Both the position numbers and the translations under genes were made by a program. A DNA stretch of 64,000 nucleotides from Eubacteriales bacterium (GTDB lineage: Bacteria; Bacillota; Clostridia; Lachnospirales; Lachnospiraceae): assembly GCA_030536555.1 (NCBI GenBank), contig JAUNPU010000007.1, forward strand, positions 62,001 to 126,000, read 5' to 3'. How positions within the stretch are numbered: position 1 is the stretch's first letter; every line of letters starts with the position of its first letter. The notes beneath the pieces are model-generated. The model did no database searches, was not told the DNA's origin, and saw nothing but the letters and a program-made list of their open reading frames with translations. Shown here in pieces: positions 1 to 9,410 of this stretch.

Positions 1-468
1 GAAGGCAGCGGCTTCAAGCTGGCACTGAACGCGCTGAACTTATCACGCGCATTTGTGGCAACGCTGGCAGTTGGAATCATGCAGCGCGCGCTGGATGAGT
101 CCGTGAAGTACGCAAAGGAGAGAAAACAGTTCAACACTCCGATCATCAAATTCCAGATGGTTCAGCAGATGTTAGCTGACATGGCAATCAAGGTAGAGGC
201 TTCCAGATGTCTGGTGAACAACACCATGAGAATGATGGATCAGGGAATCATGGTTCAGAAGGAAGGCTCCATCTGTAAGACCTTCGTATCAGACTGTGCA
301 CAGGAGGTAACCTCCAATGCCGTTCAGATTTTCGGCGGATATGGATACAGCAAAGAATATCCGGTAGAAAAGCTGATGCGTGACTGCAAGGTATTCCAGA
401 TCTTTGAGGGCGCAAACCAGATTCAGAGAATGACCATCGCTAACGTATTAGACAAAGAGTACAAATAA
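1..468 (+). CDS. acyl-CoA dehydrogenase, C-terminal part (cut by window start)
   Basis: The reading frame is open from base 1, so only the last 155 residues are present. The visible part is the C-terminal helical domain of a flavin-dependent acyl-CoA dehydrogenase. It has the family pattern around YAKERKQF, IFGGYGYSKEYPVEK and, near the end, FEGANQIQR, in which the Glu before Gly is the usual position of the catalytic base in short-chain enzymes. The enzyme interconverts an acyl-CoA and its 2-enoyl-CoA and passes electrons to an electron-transfer flavoprotein. Nineteen bases downstream begins etfB, then etfA and a CoA ligase, so it is almost certainly part of that operon. The substrate cannot be read from this fragment. 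Confidence 0.93.
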   Translation, partial: EGSGFKLALNALNLSRAFVATLAVGIMQRALDESVKYAKERKQFNTPIIKFQMVQQMLADMAIKVEASRCLVNNTMRMMDQGIMVQKEGSICKTFVSDCAQEVTSNAVQIFGGYGYSKEYPVEKLMRDCKVFQIFEGANQIQRMTIANVLDKEYK

Positions 469-486
469 GAGTCGGGAGGAAGAAAG

Positions 487-1275
487 ATGAATATCGTTGT
501 TTGTATAAAACAGGTTCCTGATACGACCGAGATCAAAATCGATCCGGTAAAGAACACCCTGATCCGTACCGGCGTTCCGAGTATCATGAATCCTTTTGAT
601 AAAAATGCACTGGAGACCGGTCTTTCCCTGAAGGATCAGTACGGCGGCAAGGTGACCGTCATTTCCATGGGACCGCCGCAGGCAAAAGCAGTGCTGCGGG
701 AAGCTCTGGCTATGGGCGCTGACGAGGCATTTCTGGTTACTGACCGCGCATTCGGAGGTTCCGATACCTATGCAACCAGCTACATCCTGTCTCAGGCAAT
801 CAAAAAAATCGGCGCTTACGACATCATCCTGGGCGGCAAGCAGGCAATCGACGGTGATACCGGCCAGACCGCTCCGAGTATCGCAGAGCATTTAGGAGCA
901 ACCAGACTGACCTACGTGCTGGATATGAAGGTGGAAGGCGACAAGGTCATCGCAAGACGTCAGGTAGAGGAAGGCGTGGAAGTGATCGAGACCAGATTCC
1001 CGGTACTGTGCACCGCTACCAAGGAGAGCAACAAGCCGAGATACGCTACCGTAAAAGGCGTAATCAGTTCCCTGAAAGCGGAGATCGGCCAGATCACCCT
1101 TGCAGATCTTCCGGATTCCGATACCACCAAGATGGGCTTAAAGGGTTCACCGACCAAGGTAAAGGCAACCTTTACACCAAAGAGAACAGCAAACTGTGTA
1201 AACATCGAAGGCAACAGCCCGCTTGAGGTGGCTGGTTCTCTGATCGGCAAACTGGTCGAGGCAAAAGTACTTTAA
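487..1275 (+). CDS. etfB: electron transfer flavoprotein subunit beta
   Basis: A 262-residue protein beginning MNIVVCIKQVPDTTEIK, the usual EtfB start, with an SD (GGAGGAAGA) just upstream. The family signature around GGKQAIDGDTGQTAPSIAEH lies near residues 118-137. EtfB pairs with EtfA to carry electrons between an acyl-CoA dehydrogenase and another redox partner. In anaerobes such complexes can also bifurcate electrons to ferredoxin, which cannot be decided here without modelling the second flavin site. It lies 18 nt after the dehydrogenase and 26 nt before etfA, which indicates one transcript. Confidence 0.96.
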   Translation: MNIVVCIKQVPDTTEIKIDPVKNTLIRTGVPSIMNPFDKNALETGLSLKDQYGGKVTVISMGPPQAKAVLREALAMGADEAFLVTDRAFGGSDTYATSYILSQAIKKIGAYDIILGGKQAIDGDTGQTAPSIAEHLGATRLTYVLDMKVEGDKVIARRQVEEGVEVIETRFPVLCTATKESNKPRYATVKGVISSLKAEIGQITLADLPDSDTTKMGLKGSPTKVKATFTPKRTANCVNIEGNSPLEVAGSLIGKLVEAKVL

Positions 1276-1301
1276 AGGACGGCAAAAGGAGGTCGCGAGA
1301 G

Positions 1302-2312
1302 ATGAGTTTTGATACATGTAAAGACGTATGGGTATTTATCGAATGCTTCCAGGGCCAGCCGAAAAGCGTAGGTCTCGAGCTGCTTGGTCAGGGACGGAAA
1401 CTGGCAGACGGCCTGAAGCAGGATTTATGTGCGGTTGTCATCGGCAAAGACGTTGACACAGCAATCAAAGAGGCCGGCGCATACGGCGCAGACAAGGTCT
1501 ACGTGGTAAAAGGCGACGAGTATGAGAATTATTCCGCAGACGGATACGGCAATGTATTCTTAAAGCTGTGTGAGAAATATGATCCCAACACCATCCTGGT
1601 TGGTGCTACCGTAAACGGCAGAGATTTAGGCTCCAAGATCGCAGTCAGCCTGCGCACCGGCCTGACTGCAGACTGTACCGCACTGAGCGTAGAGGAAGAG
1701 ACCGGCAACGTAGTCTGGGAGAGACCGGCATTTGGCGGTAACTTATACGCACAGATTCTGTGCAGCGAGACCAGACCGCAGATGGGTACCTGCAGACCGG
1801 GCGCATTCAAGAAGCCGGAGAGAAACGACGCTAATCAGCCGGAGATCATCGTGGAAGAGATCCACACCCCGGCAGAGGAGATTCGCACGAAGGTTATTGA
1901 CTTCATCAAGGCATGTGAGGACAACGACATGAGACTGGATGAGGCAGATGTGATCGTATCCGGCGGACGCGGCATGAAGAATGCCGAGAACTTTGCCATT
2001 TTAAAAGAACTGGCAGATGTGCTGGGCGGAACCGTAGGCTGTTCCAGAGCAGCTGTGGATGCAGGCTGGATGCCGCAGACCAAGCAGGTTGGACAGACCG
2101 GTTCTACCGTAACTCCGAAGATCTACTTCGCTTGTGCAATCTCCGGTGCGGTTCAGCACGTAGCCGGCATGAGCGGTTCCGGCACCATCATTGCCATCAA
2201 CAAGGATGAGACCGCACCGATTTTCGAAGTAGCAGATTACGGTATCGTAGGAGATGTATTTGAGATTGTACCTGCTCTGGTGAAGGAACTGAGGGCCAGA
2301 CAGCAGGGCTGA
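1302..2312 (+). CDS. etfA: electron transfer flavoprotein subunit alpha
   Basis: A 336-residue protein of normal EtfA length. The N-terminal half has the nucleotide-binding-like fold. The C-terminal FAD domain shows [32 protein letters not shown] and [21 protein letters not shown], the classic flavin-contacting segments. It forms a heterodimer with the EtfB encoded directly upstream. The start ATG at 1302 follows AGGAGG with good spacing. A CoA ligase begins 24 nt downstream, linking the redox pair to acyl-CoA formation. Confidence 0.96.
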   Translation: MSFDTCKDVWVFIECFQGQPKSVGLELLGQGRKLADGLKQDLCAVVIGKDVDTAIKEAGAYGADKVYVVKGDEYENYSADGYGNVFLKLCEKYDPNTILVGATVNGRDLGSKIAVSLRTGLTADCTALSVEEETGNVVWERPAFGGNLYAQILCSETRPQMGTCRPGAFKKPERNDANQPEIIVEEIHTPAEEIRTKVIDFIKACEDNDMRLDEADVIVSGGRGMKNAENFAILKELADVLGGTVGCSRAAVDAGWMPQTKQVGQTGSTVTPKIYFACAISGAVQHVAGMSGSGTIIAINKDETAPIFEVADYGIVGDVFEIVPALVKELRARQQG

Positions 2313-2336
2313 TCCCAAATCCACAGGAGACGGGAT

Positions 2337-3968
2337 ATGTTTGAAGAAAAGAAAATCAACCCTGAACAGAGAGAACGTTATCTGAGTAAGGGATACTGGA
2401 CAGATCAGACACTTTATGACTGCTGGAAAAGGGCTGTAGAAGCTTATCCGGACCGTGAATATGTAGTGGATGACCGTGGTTACCGGTATACCTATCGCCA
2501 GATGGATGAGGCCGCTGCAAGAGTGGCGGCTTTCCTCCATCAAAGCGGCGTAAGGGCAGGGGATGTGGTATCGTTCCAGCTGCCAATCTGGAGCGAATTT
2601 GTCATGATGATGGTTGCCTGCTTCCACTTGGGAGCCGTGATCCATCCCATCGCCATGTCCTATGAGGAAGCGGAACTGATTCGGAGTATGAATACCACAG
2701 AGTCGAAAGCCTATGTAGGCCCGACTTTTTTCCACAAGACAGATTATGAGAGCAGAATCATGGCAGTGAAGGACCGGATTCCGACTCTGAAAGCCGTGGC
2801 GCTGATCGATTATGTGAAGCCGGCAGAGAGCGGATGCATCACGCTGCAGAAGATTCTGGAGACGTATGAGCCGCTGGCCCCGGAAGACCACGGGCAGACC
2901 GGGCAGGATATCGCATTGATTCTGTGTACTTCCGGAACCACCAGCGGAACCAAGGGCGTGCTGCTGACTCATGATAATATCCGGTACAGCGAGGATACCT
3001 TTAACCGGGAGCTGGGACTGGATAAGGACGACATCATGTTCATGCCGGCGCCGCTCAATCATGCGACCGGATTCCATCACGGGCTGATTGCACCGATGCT
3101 GTTGGGAGCCAAGGTGGTCCTGCAGCAGAAGTACCAGTGCCGGGAAGCCATCAATCTGATGAATCGGGAGAAAGTCACCTATTCCATGGGCGCGACTCCG
3201 TTTATCTATGATATTCTCCGGGAACTGGAGGCGGGTGGAGGAGAGCTTCCGTATCTGAAGTTCTATCTCTGCGGCGGTGCGCCGGTACCGGGATATATGG
3301 TGCAGAAGGCATGGCGGTTCGGAATTCTTCTGTGTGAAGTCTATGGCTCTACAGAGAGTGTTCCTCATGTGTTTGTGAGACCGTCGGAGGCGCTGGATCT
3401 GAACGGCACCACATCAGGACGGACTATGGAAGGGATTGAGATCCGGGTGGTGGACGATGACGGCAACGATGTGCCCATCGGAACGCCGGGGGAGGAGCTG
3501 TCAAGAGGGCCGCAGGTGTTTGTGGGATATCTGAAGGCAAGAGAGATTACCGACAGTGCCCTGGACGATGAGGGCTGGTTCCATAGCGGAGATCTCTGCG
3601 TGATGGATGAACATGGCAATATTCACATTATCGGCAGAAAGAAGGATATGATCGTCCGCGGTGGTGAGAATCTGAATTCCAACGAGATCAATGACAACCT
3701 GGAAGGCTGTCCGGGGATTGGAGACCACACGATCATCGGAATGCCCGATGACCGGCTTGGTGAGCGAATCTGTGCTTTTGTAGTACCGCGTCCGGGCGCG
3801 GAGGGACTTACGCTGGAAGCTGTGACCGGCTGGCTCAGGGAACGGGGCGTGCCGAAGCGCTTCTGGCCGGAACGCCTGGAGCTGATTGACCGCATTCCTC
3901 ATACGGGAAGCGGCAAGGTAAAGAAATATCTGCTGAAGCAGGAACTGGAAAAACGAATGAAAGGTTAA
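2337..3968 (+). CDS. AMP-forming acyl-CoA ligase (ANL superfamily)
   Basis: A 543-residue adenylate-forming enzyme that activates a carboxylate with ATP and CoA. Motifs in order: the P-loop-like CTSGTTSGTKGVLLTH near residue 200, YGSTES near 340, GWFHSGDLCVMDEHGN with GRKKDMIVRGGENL near 415-450, and the C-terminal GSGKVKK, whose Lys is the usual adenylation residue. It resembles the CaiC and medium-chain/aromatic acid CoA ligase branch, but the substrate cannot be set from sequence. Its place between etfA and two permeases suggests that an imported acid is activated here and then reduced or oxidised by the upstream dehydrogenase and Etf. Confidence 0.9.
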   Translation: MFEEKKINPEQRERYLSKGYWTDQTLYDCWKRAVEAYPDREYVVDDRGYRYTYRQMDEAAARVAAFLHQSGVRAGDVVSFQLPIWSEFVMMMVACFHLGAVIHPIAMSYEEAELIRSMNTTESKAYVGPTFFHKTDYESRIMAVKDRIPTLKAVALIDYVKPAESGCITLQKILETYEPLAPEDHGQTGQDIALILCTSGTTSGTKGVLLTHDNIRYSEDTFNRELGLDKDDIMFMPAPLNHATGFHHGLIAPMLLGAKVVLQQKYQCREAINLMNREKVTYSMGATPFIYDILRELEAGGGELPYLKFYLCGGAPVPGYMVQKAWRFGILLCEVYGSTESVPHVFVRPSEALDLNGTTSGRTMEGIEIRVVDDDGNDVPIGTPGEELSRGPQVFVGYLKAREITDSALDDEGWFHSGDLCVMDEHGNIHIIGRKKDMIVRGGENLNSNEINDNLEGCPGIGDHTIIGMPDDRLGERICAFVVPRPGAEGLTLEAVTGWLRERGVPKRFWPERLELIDRIPHTGSGKVKKYLLKQELEKRMKG

Positions 3969-3974
3969 GCAGGA

Positions 3975-4532
3975 ATGATTGAGCAGACATTTGGACCGAG
4001 AAGGTGTCGTGATACACGCAAGCCTCTGGCAAACCAGTGTCCGGATGTAGTGTTCTACCGCTGCAGGGAGTGCGGTGCACTGTTCCCTGTGACCGGTGGA
4101 CAGGCGCTGGAGGAGAAGGAGATCCTGTGCTGCGGACAGATGACCGAGAAGCTGGAACCGAGGGACGCGGATTCCGTGAGGGACATTCTGGACGTGACAT
4201 ATCAGATCGTTGGAGGCTACAACGATAATGCCGTGAAGGTCGCCTGGAAAATGGGTTCATTTAAGCGGCATCCGGAATGGATCTATTTGAAGACCTTTAC
4301 CGGCGGGTATCTGAAATATGTAATGGATACCAAGCGTTCGCCGATGGTATTTGCACTGGCGGACACGGATGCATTTGCATACTGTGATGAGGACCCGTGC
4401 CTGGAATGTGTATTCCGGTGCAAGAGGGGATTTATCATCTACGTTTATGACAGGGAGACCGGGCTGATTGAGGTTCCGCTGGACAAGATGAACGCCCAGT
4501 GGCAGACCGGTGCAAAAAACAAACAGAACTGA
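3975..4532 (+). CDS. desulforedoxin/desulfoferrodoxin-like Cys-rich protein
   Basis: A 185-residue soluble protein, not firmly assigned. Residues 30-53 contain CxxC (C30, C33) followed 18 residues later by adjacent cysteines (C52, C53). That is the arrangement of the four-Cys iron centre of desulforedoxin and the N-terminus of desulfoferrodoxin. The segment VKVAWKMGSFKRHPEWIYLK (about 87-106) echoes the start of the superoxide-reductase domain (HP..WI), but only one His (H99) is present, so the normal four-His/one-Cys catalytic site is missing. Instead there are four more cysteines at C137, C142, C145 and C149. It starts 6 nt after the CoA ligase and is probably co-translated with it. An electron-transfer role with the Etf/dehydrogenase is inference; a zinc-ribbon OB-type protein is an alternative. 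Confidence 0.6.
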   Translation: MIEQTFGPRRCRDTRKPLANQCPDVVFYRCRECGALFPVTGGQALEEKEILCCGQMTEKLEPRDADSVRDILDVTYQIVGGYNDNAVKVAWKMGSFKRHPEWIYLKTFTGGYLKYVMDTKRSPMVFALADTDAFAYCDEDPCLECVFRCKRGFIIYVYDRETGLIEVPLDKMNAQWQTGAKNKQN

Positions 4533-4562
4533 ATCAAAAACTAAATCAATGGGGGTATTGAT

Positions 4563-5858
4563 ATGGGAAATTCAGTAACAAATTCAAGTAACAGGGTTGA
4601 CTGGAAGACGGTGCTGGTGTTTGTATCCATCGCATTCAGTTCCCAGTGTGGCGGCGGCTTCGCGTCAGGCTCCACACCATGGACTTATTTCTTCCGCAAT
4701 ACAGGTTTTTATGGCATGCTTCCGGTTGTAGTACAGCCGTATTTCTGCCTGTTCATGCCGCTTGTTGTAGCAGCAATCAACTGTTTTATCATCTATTTCT
4801 TCATGAAATTCGCAATGGATTTCAGGACCTTTGACTATGGCAACTTCCTTGCAAAGTTCGGTTCCCGCTTCATGGGCGGTATTTTTGCAAAACCGATGCA
4901 GTATATCTATGAGTTCAACTTCAACTGGCTGTTGATCGTGTGTATGGCGCTTGCCTATTCCACATCCGGTTCCGCGCTGGAGGAGCTTACCGGTATTCCG
5001 TACCTGTTCTCGACACTGATCATCGGCGTAATCATGTTCGTGCTCTGCATGAAGGGAACGGAGCTGGTCCGCAAGAACGCCGTGTTTATGAGTGCCGTAA
5101 TCTTCATCGCTCTGGTTGCGGTTCATGTTCCGAATATCCTGTTCAATGTGACCTCAGGACGTCTGTCCACAGAGCTTGGCGTGATGGCGCAGCAGATGAA
5201 TACGGATATTGCGGCAGGCGCAGGAAGCTTCATCAAGTATCTGCTGGTTGCTCTGTGCTGGGCCTACATTTTCTCAGGTCAGAACCTGGCCGGCTTTGGC
5301 GCTTACGTGAACCATGCACAGCTGTTTACCAACAAGAAGACACTGCGCTGGGCTGTAATCCTCTCTGTGATCGCCAACTGGGCATTCCTGGAAATGAACG
5401 TGATCAACCTGGCTTCCAACTATTCCGCAGTCTATGACGGCTGGTCCAACGGGCGTGCCGTATATACGATTCTGGTGGTGCAAAACGGTGTTGGTTCCGG
5501 CGCACTGAAGGCAGTCCTTCTGACGCTGATCACAATCGCAATCTTCTTTGCTACGATTTCCACGGCAATCAACTATGCTCAGGGCTTCAATGACCGGATC
5601 CTGAACTGGTATCAGAAGAAGAAAAATGAGGATCCGAAGGTATCAGCAGAAAAACGCAACAAACGAGGCGCGATTTTAACTCTGATTTATGTTATAGTTA
5701 CATGGGCGGTATCTCAGATGGGTCTGACTGCACTGGTGTCCAAGGGACTTACCTTTGCATCCATCATCACGCTGTTTACCCTGATCTTCCCGACCATCAT
5801 CAATGTGGTGATCAAGTGGCCGGATGCAGATTACGATAAGCTGAAAAAAGAGTCCTGA
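4563..5858 (+). CDS. YkvI-like integral membrane transporter
   Basis: A 431-residue polytopic membrane protein with about 11-12 hydrophobic segments and a charged C-terminal tail (DADYDKLKKES). The N-terminal region (VFVSIAFSSQCGGGFASG) and the overall pattern fit the COG3949/YkvI group, distantly related to amino-acid/cation symporters of the APC fold. The SD (GGGGGTAT) lies just before ATG 4563. It is the first of two transporters in the putative carboxylate cluster, and the pair may import substrate and export product. The family assignment is fairly good; the substrate is unknown. Confidence 0.72.
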   Translation: MGNSVTNSSNRVDWKTVLVFVSIAFSSQCGGGFASGSTPWTYFFRNTGFYGMLPVVVQPYFCLFMPLVVAAINCFIIYFFMKFAMDFRTFDYGNFLAKFGSRFMGGIFAKPMQYIYEFNFNWLLIVCMALAYSTSGSALEELTGIPYLFSTLIIGVIMFVLCMKGTELVRKNAVFMSAVIFIALVAVHVPNILFNVTSGRLSTELGVMAQQMNTDIAAGAGSFIKYLLVALCWAYIFSGQNLAGFGAYVNHAQLFTNKKTLRWAVILSVIANWAFLEMNVINLASNYSAVYDGWSNGRAVYTILVVQNGVGSGALKAVLLTLITIAIFFATISTAINYAQGFNDRILNWYQKKKNEDPKVSAEKRNKRGAILTLIYVIVTWAVSQMGLTALVSKGLTFASIITLFTLIFPTIINVVIKWPDADYDKLKKES

Positions 5859-5902
5859 GTCTGCGGAACACTTACAAATCTACATAACTAGGAGGAAATA
5901 AT

Positions 5903-7204
5903 ATGTTATCTGGAATTGGTTTGATCATTGCCATAGCTGTCATGATATTCATGATCGTCAAGGGCGTGGATATGATCACGACGGCGATTGTTACAGCATC
6001 AATCATTCTTTTAACCAGTGGGCTTGACTTCTGGGATGGTATCCTGAACACCTTCTCCGTAGGTGCGGGCGGATTCGTCAATTCCTGGTTCATCATCCTG
6101 GCACTGGGCGGCATCTTCGGTGAGCTGGTGAACCGGACCGGTCTGGCTACCAAGATTGCAAAGTCTTTGTCCAACGCACTGGGGGCAAAGCGGGTGGGCC
6201 TGATCATGATGATCTGTACCTTCTTCATCACCCTGCTTGGCATTAACGGTTATATCATGGTATTCGTACTGTACCCGATCGCAGACAGCCTGCTTCGTGA
6301 GAACAAGATGGACCGTCGTCTGCTGCCGTTCTTAATGATCTGCGGCGGCGCGAATGCAAACAGCTTTGCATTCTCCATGGATATCTGTAACGTACTTCCA
6401 AGTAACTTTTTCGGAACATCCCTGGGTGTTGCACCGGGTCTGTCCGTAGTGTTCTCTGTGATTACCTGTACCTGCTATGTAATCTACTTCAACTATGCAC
6501 AGAAGAAGAGCATGCAGAAGCACAGCGAGAAAGAGCTGCTTGACATGTACAAGGATATCAACGTGGTTATGTCCGATGACGAGCTTCCGAATCTGGTATT
6601 ATCCGTTCTGCCGTTTGCGGTAGTACTGATCACGGTAGTGGCAACTACCAGCATGGGCACTTCCACCAGCCTTGCAGCCGCACTGCTTGTGGGTGTTGTG
6701 ATCATCATTGTGACTCAGTTTAAAAAGCTGAAAGATTTAAAGGCAATCATCAAGTCAGGTTCTACCTCCGGTCTCAGCACCATGCTGACTGTGGCAGCAG
6801 TGATCGGTCTGTCCAAGGTCCTGACCATGGCTCCGGCCTTCGAGGTAGTAAAACAGGCTGTGCTGAATATCTCCCTGCCGCTGTACTTTAAGGCATGGGT
6901 AGGCACCATGGTCTGCGGCGCACTGACCGGTTCCGCAATCACTGCAGAGACGCTGTTCATGGAGAGCTTCGGAGAAGCATTCCTGGCACAGGGCGCCAAT
7001 GTGAACGCACTGCATCGTATCGTTGCAGAGGCTGGTATCACCCTGAACAAGCTGCCGAACGCATCACCGGTTATCATGGAGACCTCTGTATGTAAGTGTA
7101 CGCTGGCAGAGAGCTACAAGCACGTTGTAATCGGCTCTGTGATTCCGTGTATCTTCGCAGGCTTCGTGATCACCCTGATGGCAACCATGGGTCTGATTTT
7201 CTAA
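5903..7204 (+). CDS. GntP-family-like permease
   Basis: A 433-residue membrane protein with about 12 hydrophobic segments. Recognisable stretches are SVGAGGFVNSWFIILALGGIFGEL near the N-terminus, CGGANANSFAFSMD in the middle and a C-terminal half beginning SGLSTMLTVAAVIGLSKVL. This is the organisation of the GntP/ion-transporter superfamily of proton-coupled carboxylate and gluconate importers. The SD AGGAGG lies 10 nt upstream of the ATG. It is the last gene of the acyl-CoA/Etf cluster and is followed immediately by a strong terminator. Its substrate is probably a small carboxylate, by inference from the family and the adjacent CoA ligase. Confidence 0.78.
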   Translation: MLSGIGLIIAIAVMIFMIVKGVDMITTAIVTASIILLTSGLDFWDGILNTFSVGAGGFVNSWFIILALGGIFGELVNRTGLATKIAKSLSNALGAKRVGLIMMICTFFITLLGINGYIMVFVLYPIADSLLRENKMDRRLLPFLMICGGANANSFAFSMDICNVLPSNFFGTSLGVAPGLSVVFSVITCTCYVIYFNYAQKKSMQKHSEKELLDMYKDINVVMSDDELPNLVLSVLPFAVVLITVVATTSMGTSTSLAAALLVGVVIIIVTQFKKLKDLKAIIKSGSTSGLSTMLTVAAVIGLSKVLTMAPAFEVVKQAVLNISLPLYFKAWVGTMVCGALTGSAITAETLFMESFGEAFLAQGANVNALHRIVAEAGITLNKLPNASPVIMETSVCKCTLAESYKHVVIGSVIPCIFAGFVITLMATMGLIF

Positions 7205-7218
7205 TCCGATTAAAATAA

Positions 7219-7260
7219 GACATAAAAAGATGTCCGGGCAACCGGGCATCTTTTTATGTC
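7219..7260 (+). terminator. bidirectional intrinsic terminator
   Basis: A near-perfect inverted repeat: GACATAAAAAGATGTCCGG pairs with CCGGGCATCTTTTTATGTC around a short loop, with A-runs and T-runs inside the arms. It sits between the permease (+) and the LysR gene (-) and can end transcription from both sides. Confidence 0.92.
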
Positions 7261-7271
7261 CTGGGATTCTG

Positions 7272-8147
7272 TCAGATATTCTGCTGTACGAAATCACGGA
7301 AGTCCTGCACCACCTTTGGCATGAAAATCCGGTCGTTGCTGACCATATAGATGTCCCGCGTCTGGATGGGATGGGCAATCTCGATAATCTTGACATCCAG
7401 GCTGGACAGGATCTCAATCTCAGGAAGCACGGTAATGCCGAAATTTCGTGCCACCAGCCCGGCAGCCACCTCATCCTCCACAGTCTCGTAGGCAATCTGC
7501 GGTCGCTTTCCGATCTGGTTGAACAGCTTCTCCACCTCATACCGGAGACCGGAGGATTCCGCAAAATAGACGTAAGGGTAGGGCAGTGTCGCCTCTAAGT
7601 CGACGGAGTCATACATAGCCAGCGGGTGCTGTCTGGGGACGATCAGCACCATCTTCTCCCGGCGTACCGGCACAGAGGTAAGACCGGATTCAATCTGGGG
7701 TCTGGAGCTGAATACCAGATCATAATGGTGGGAGGTCAGCTCCTCAATCAGCTTCTGCGTTACCTCCGTCTGGAAGGTGAAGTGAATCTCCCTGTCCGGG
7801 TTGGCTTTCAGAAATTGTTCCGCCAGCCGTGGAATGAACTGGACGCCCAGAGGTCTTATGAAACCCAGGCGGATCAGTCCCTCGCCCCTGGCTCCCCGCT
7901 GCAGCATCTCGGTTCCGTCATCCAGCGTCTTCAGGGCGCTTTCGGCGCAGCTTAAGAACTGCTGGCCAAAGGCCGTCAGCTCCGTATTCTTCCCGGTTTT
8001 CTCAAACAGCGGAACCCCAAGCTCTTCTTCCAGCCTGGCAATAGCATGGCTGAGGCTGGGCTGAGTGATGTAAAGCTGTTCTGCAGCCCGGGTGTAATGG
8101 TGGGTGTGGGCCAGGACCACAAAGTATTTCAAATGTGTCAGATTCAT
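7272..8147 (-). CDS. LysR-family transcriptional regulator
   Basis: A 291-residue LTTR. Residues 1-60 form the winged helix-turn-helix (YTRAAEQLYITQPSLSHAIARLEEELG), followed by a periplasmic-binding-like effector domain. It converges with the acyl-CoA/Etf/permease cluster across a shared terminator and is a reasonable candidate regulator of that cluster, although it does not sit divergent to it. The start ATG (8145-8147 on the plus strand) has an SD (AAGGAGCCTC on the coding strand) directly upstream. The effector is unknown. Confidence 0.92.
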   Translation of the reverse strand: MNLTHLKYFVVLAHTHHYTRAAEQLYITQPSLSHAIARLEEELGVPLFEKTGKNTELTAFGQQFLSCAESALKTLDDGTEMLQRGARGEGLIRLGFIRPLGVQFIPRLAEQFLKANPDREIHFTFQTEVTQKLIEELTSHHYDLVFSSRPQIESGLTSVPVRREKMVLIVPRQHPLAMYDSVDLEATLPYPYVYFAESSGLRYEVEKLFNQIGKRPQIAYETVEDEVAAGLVARNFGITVLPEIEILSSLDVKIIEIAHPIQTRDIYMVSNDRIFMPKVVQDFRDFVQQNI

Positions 8148-8389
8148 AGAGGCTCCTTCTACACGGTGAACAAGTATTATAGATAAAATCTATTATAACA
8201 TGAAAATAATTGATTTGAATATATGAATTTGCAGAGATATAATAAAGACAGAAGATAAGTAATATAAATCTTCCGGATTTCCAATATTACAATCGTTGCT
8301 CCACAGGTGTCGTTCCCAGCTGTGGAGCAGCTAACCCCCAATTCATTCTGGCATTGATCGCAAAAAAATTCCTGATTATGAATCGAATA
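8148..8389. other. intergenic region with a stable hairpin
   Basis: 242 nt between two tandem LysR genes, AT-rich next to the 8147 start. A 10-bp inverted repeat TGCTCCACAG (8297-8306)/CTGTGGAGCA (8320-8329) is present. No T-run follows it on either strand, so it is not a convincing terminator. It may be a weak terminator or an RNA structure in the trailer of the second LysR gene. Confidence 0.5.
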
Positions 8390-9277
8390 TCAGTCCGGCA
8401 GGTTCAGGCAGTTTGCTATCATAAAGTTGGCAAAGGCTTCCACTGCAGAAGTGACGAAATTCTTTTTGCTGTACAGCATGTAGATCATTCGGGTATCCCT
8501 TGGTACATCGGTTAAGTGAATCTTGTGCAGGTTATCAAACTGCTTCAAAAACGGTGTGTCGGCACAGATGGCTACCTTGGAGGACTTGCTGATGCGTCCG
8601 CCGATGGGAATCTCATTGTCGTAAGAGTAGGCGGCCTCGATGCCGTGTGCCTTCAGAAGGTCACGGATGATCTTTCCAATGGGAATGGTGTCCTGATAGG
8701 TGGTCAGCGTGTAGTCCTTAAGCTCTGACAGCGCCATGGAAGTACGGTCAGCCAGCGGGTGGGTGTTCCGCACGATAGCGATCAACTCCTGGTGGGTGAT
8801 GGGGACAAAGACCAGATCGTCCATGTGTTCCACCACGGAACCAAAGCCGATGTCATACTTGCCGGAAGACACACCCTGTGCAATCTCGATGGACATACCC
8901 TGGTAGATGTTGAAGTTGGCCATGGGATTCTTCTCACGGTACAGGTCCAGAGAGTCAGGCAGGAAGTCTCCCATCAGTGTAGGGATACATCCGATGTCGA
9001 TGGTGCCGCTGATGTGTCCGGACTTCTCTTTGATCAGTGCGATGCCGTGCTCCAGGATGCTCAGAGATTCGCATACATACTGATAGAACTCGCTTCCATA
9101 CTTGGTCAGTTCGATATTACGCCCTTTTTTCTGGAACAGAGATACTCCGAGTTCCTTCTCCAGAGAGGAGATGGAATCACTGAGGCTGGGCTGGGTAATG
9201 TAGAGCGCCTTTGCAGCCTCCGTGTAATGCTGCACTTCGGCCAGTTTTCGGAAATAATACAATTGCGGTAAATTCAT
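8390..9277 (-). CDS. LysR-family transcriptional regulator
   Basis: A 295-residue LTTR, a paralogue-like neighbour of the gene at 7272-8147 and in the same orientation. The N-terminal HTH is YTEAAKALYITQPSLSDSISSLEKELG, followed by the two-lobed effector domain with a moderately conserved IAIVRNTHPLAD segment. It is transcribed away from the MBL-fold gene at 9495, with which it shares a 217-nt divergent control region. It may regulate itself, the MBL gene or the nearby carboxylate cluster; the sequence does not tell which. Confidence 0.92.
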   Translation of the reverse strand: MNLPQLYYFRKLAEVQHYTEAAKALYITQPSLSDSISSLEKELGVSLFQKKGRNIELTKYGSEFYQYVCESLSILEHGIALIKEKSGHISGTIDIGCIPTLMGDFLPDSLDLYREKNPMANFNIYQGMSIEIAQGVSSGKYDIGFGSVVEHMDDLVFVPITHQELIAIVRNTHPLADRTSMALSELKDYTLTTYQDTIPIGKIIRDLLKAHGIEAAYSYDNEIPIGGRISKSSKVAICADTPFLKQFDNLHKIHLTDVPRDTRMIYMLYSKKNFVTSAVEAFANFMIANCLNLPD

Positions 9278-9410
9278 ATCATCCCTCCAATTGGTCTGTG
9301 GTTTAGGTTACAAAAAGTATTATACAGGATTGCATGAAGAAATGCCAGTCGAATTCGAGAAAATTGTGGTTTTTTTGTCAAAGATTGCTGAAAATTGCCG
9401 GGGATTCCAT

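Noticed and set aside
2001..3368. 455-codon open frame on the minus strand opposite etfA and the CoA ligase
   Set aside because: It lies antisense to two clearly conserved genes, has no recognisable domain, and is rich in His/Arg/Leu as expected of a shadow frame in GC-rich DNA.
8297..8329. Hairpin as terminator for the second LysR gene
   Set aside because: The stem is good but no T run follows on either strand, so it is listed only as a hairpin.
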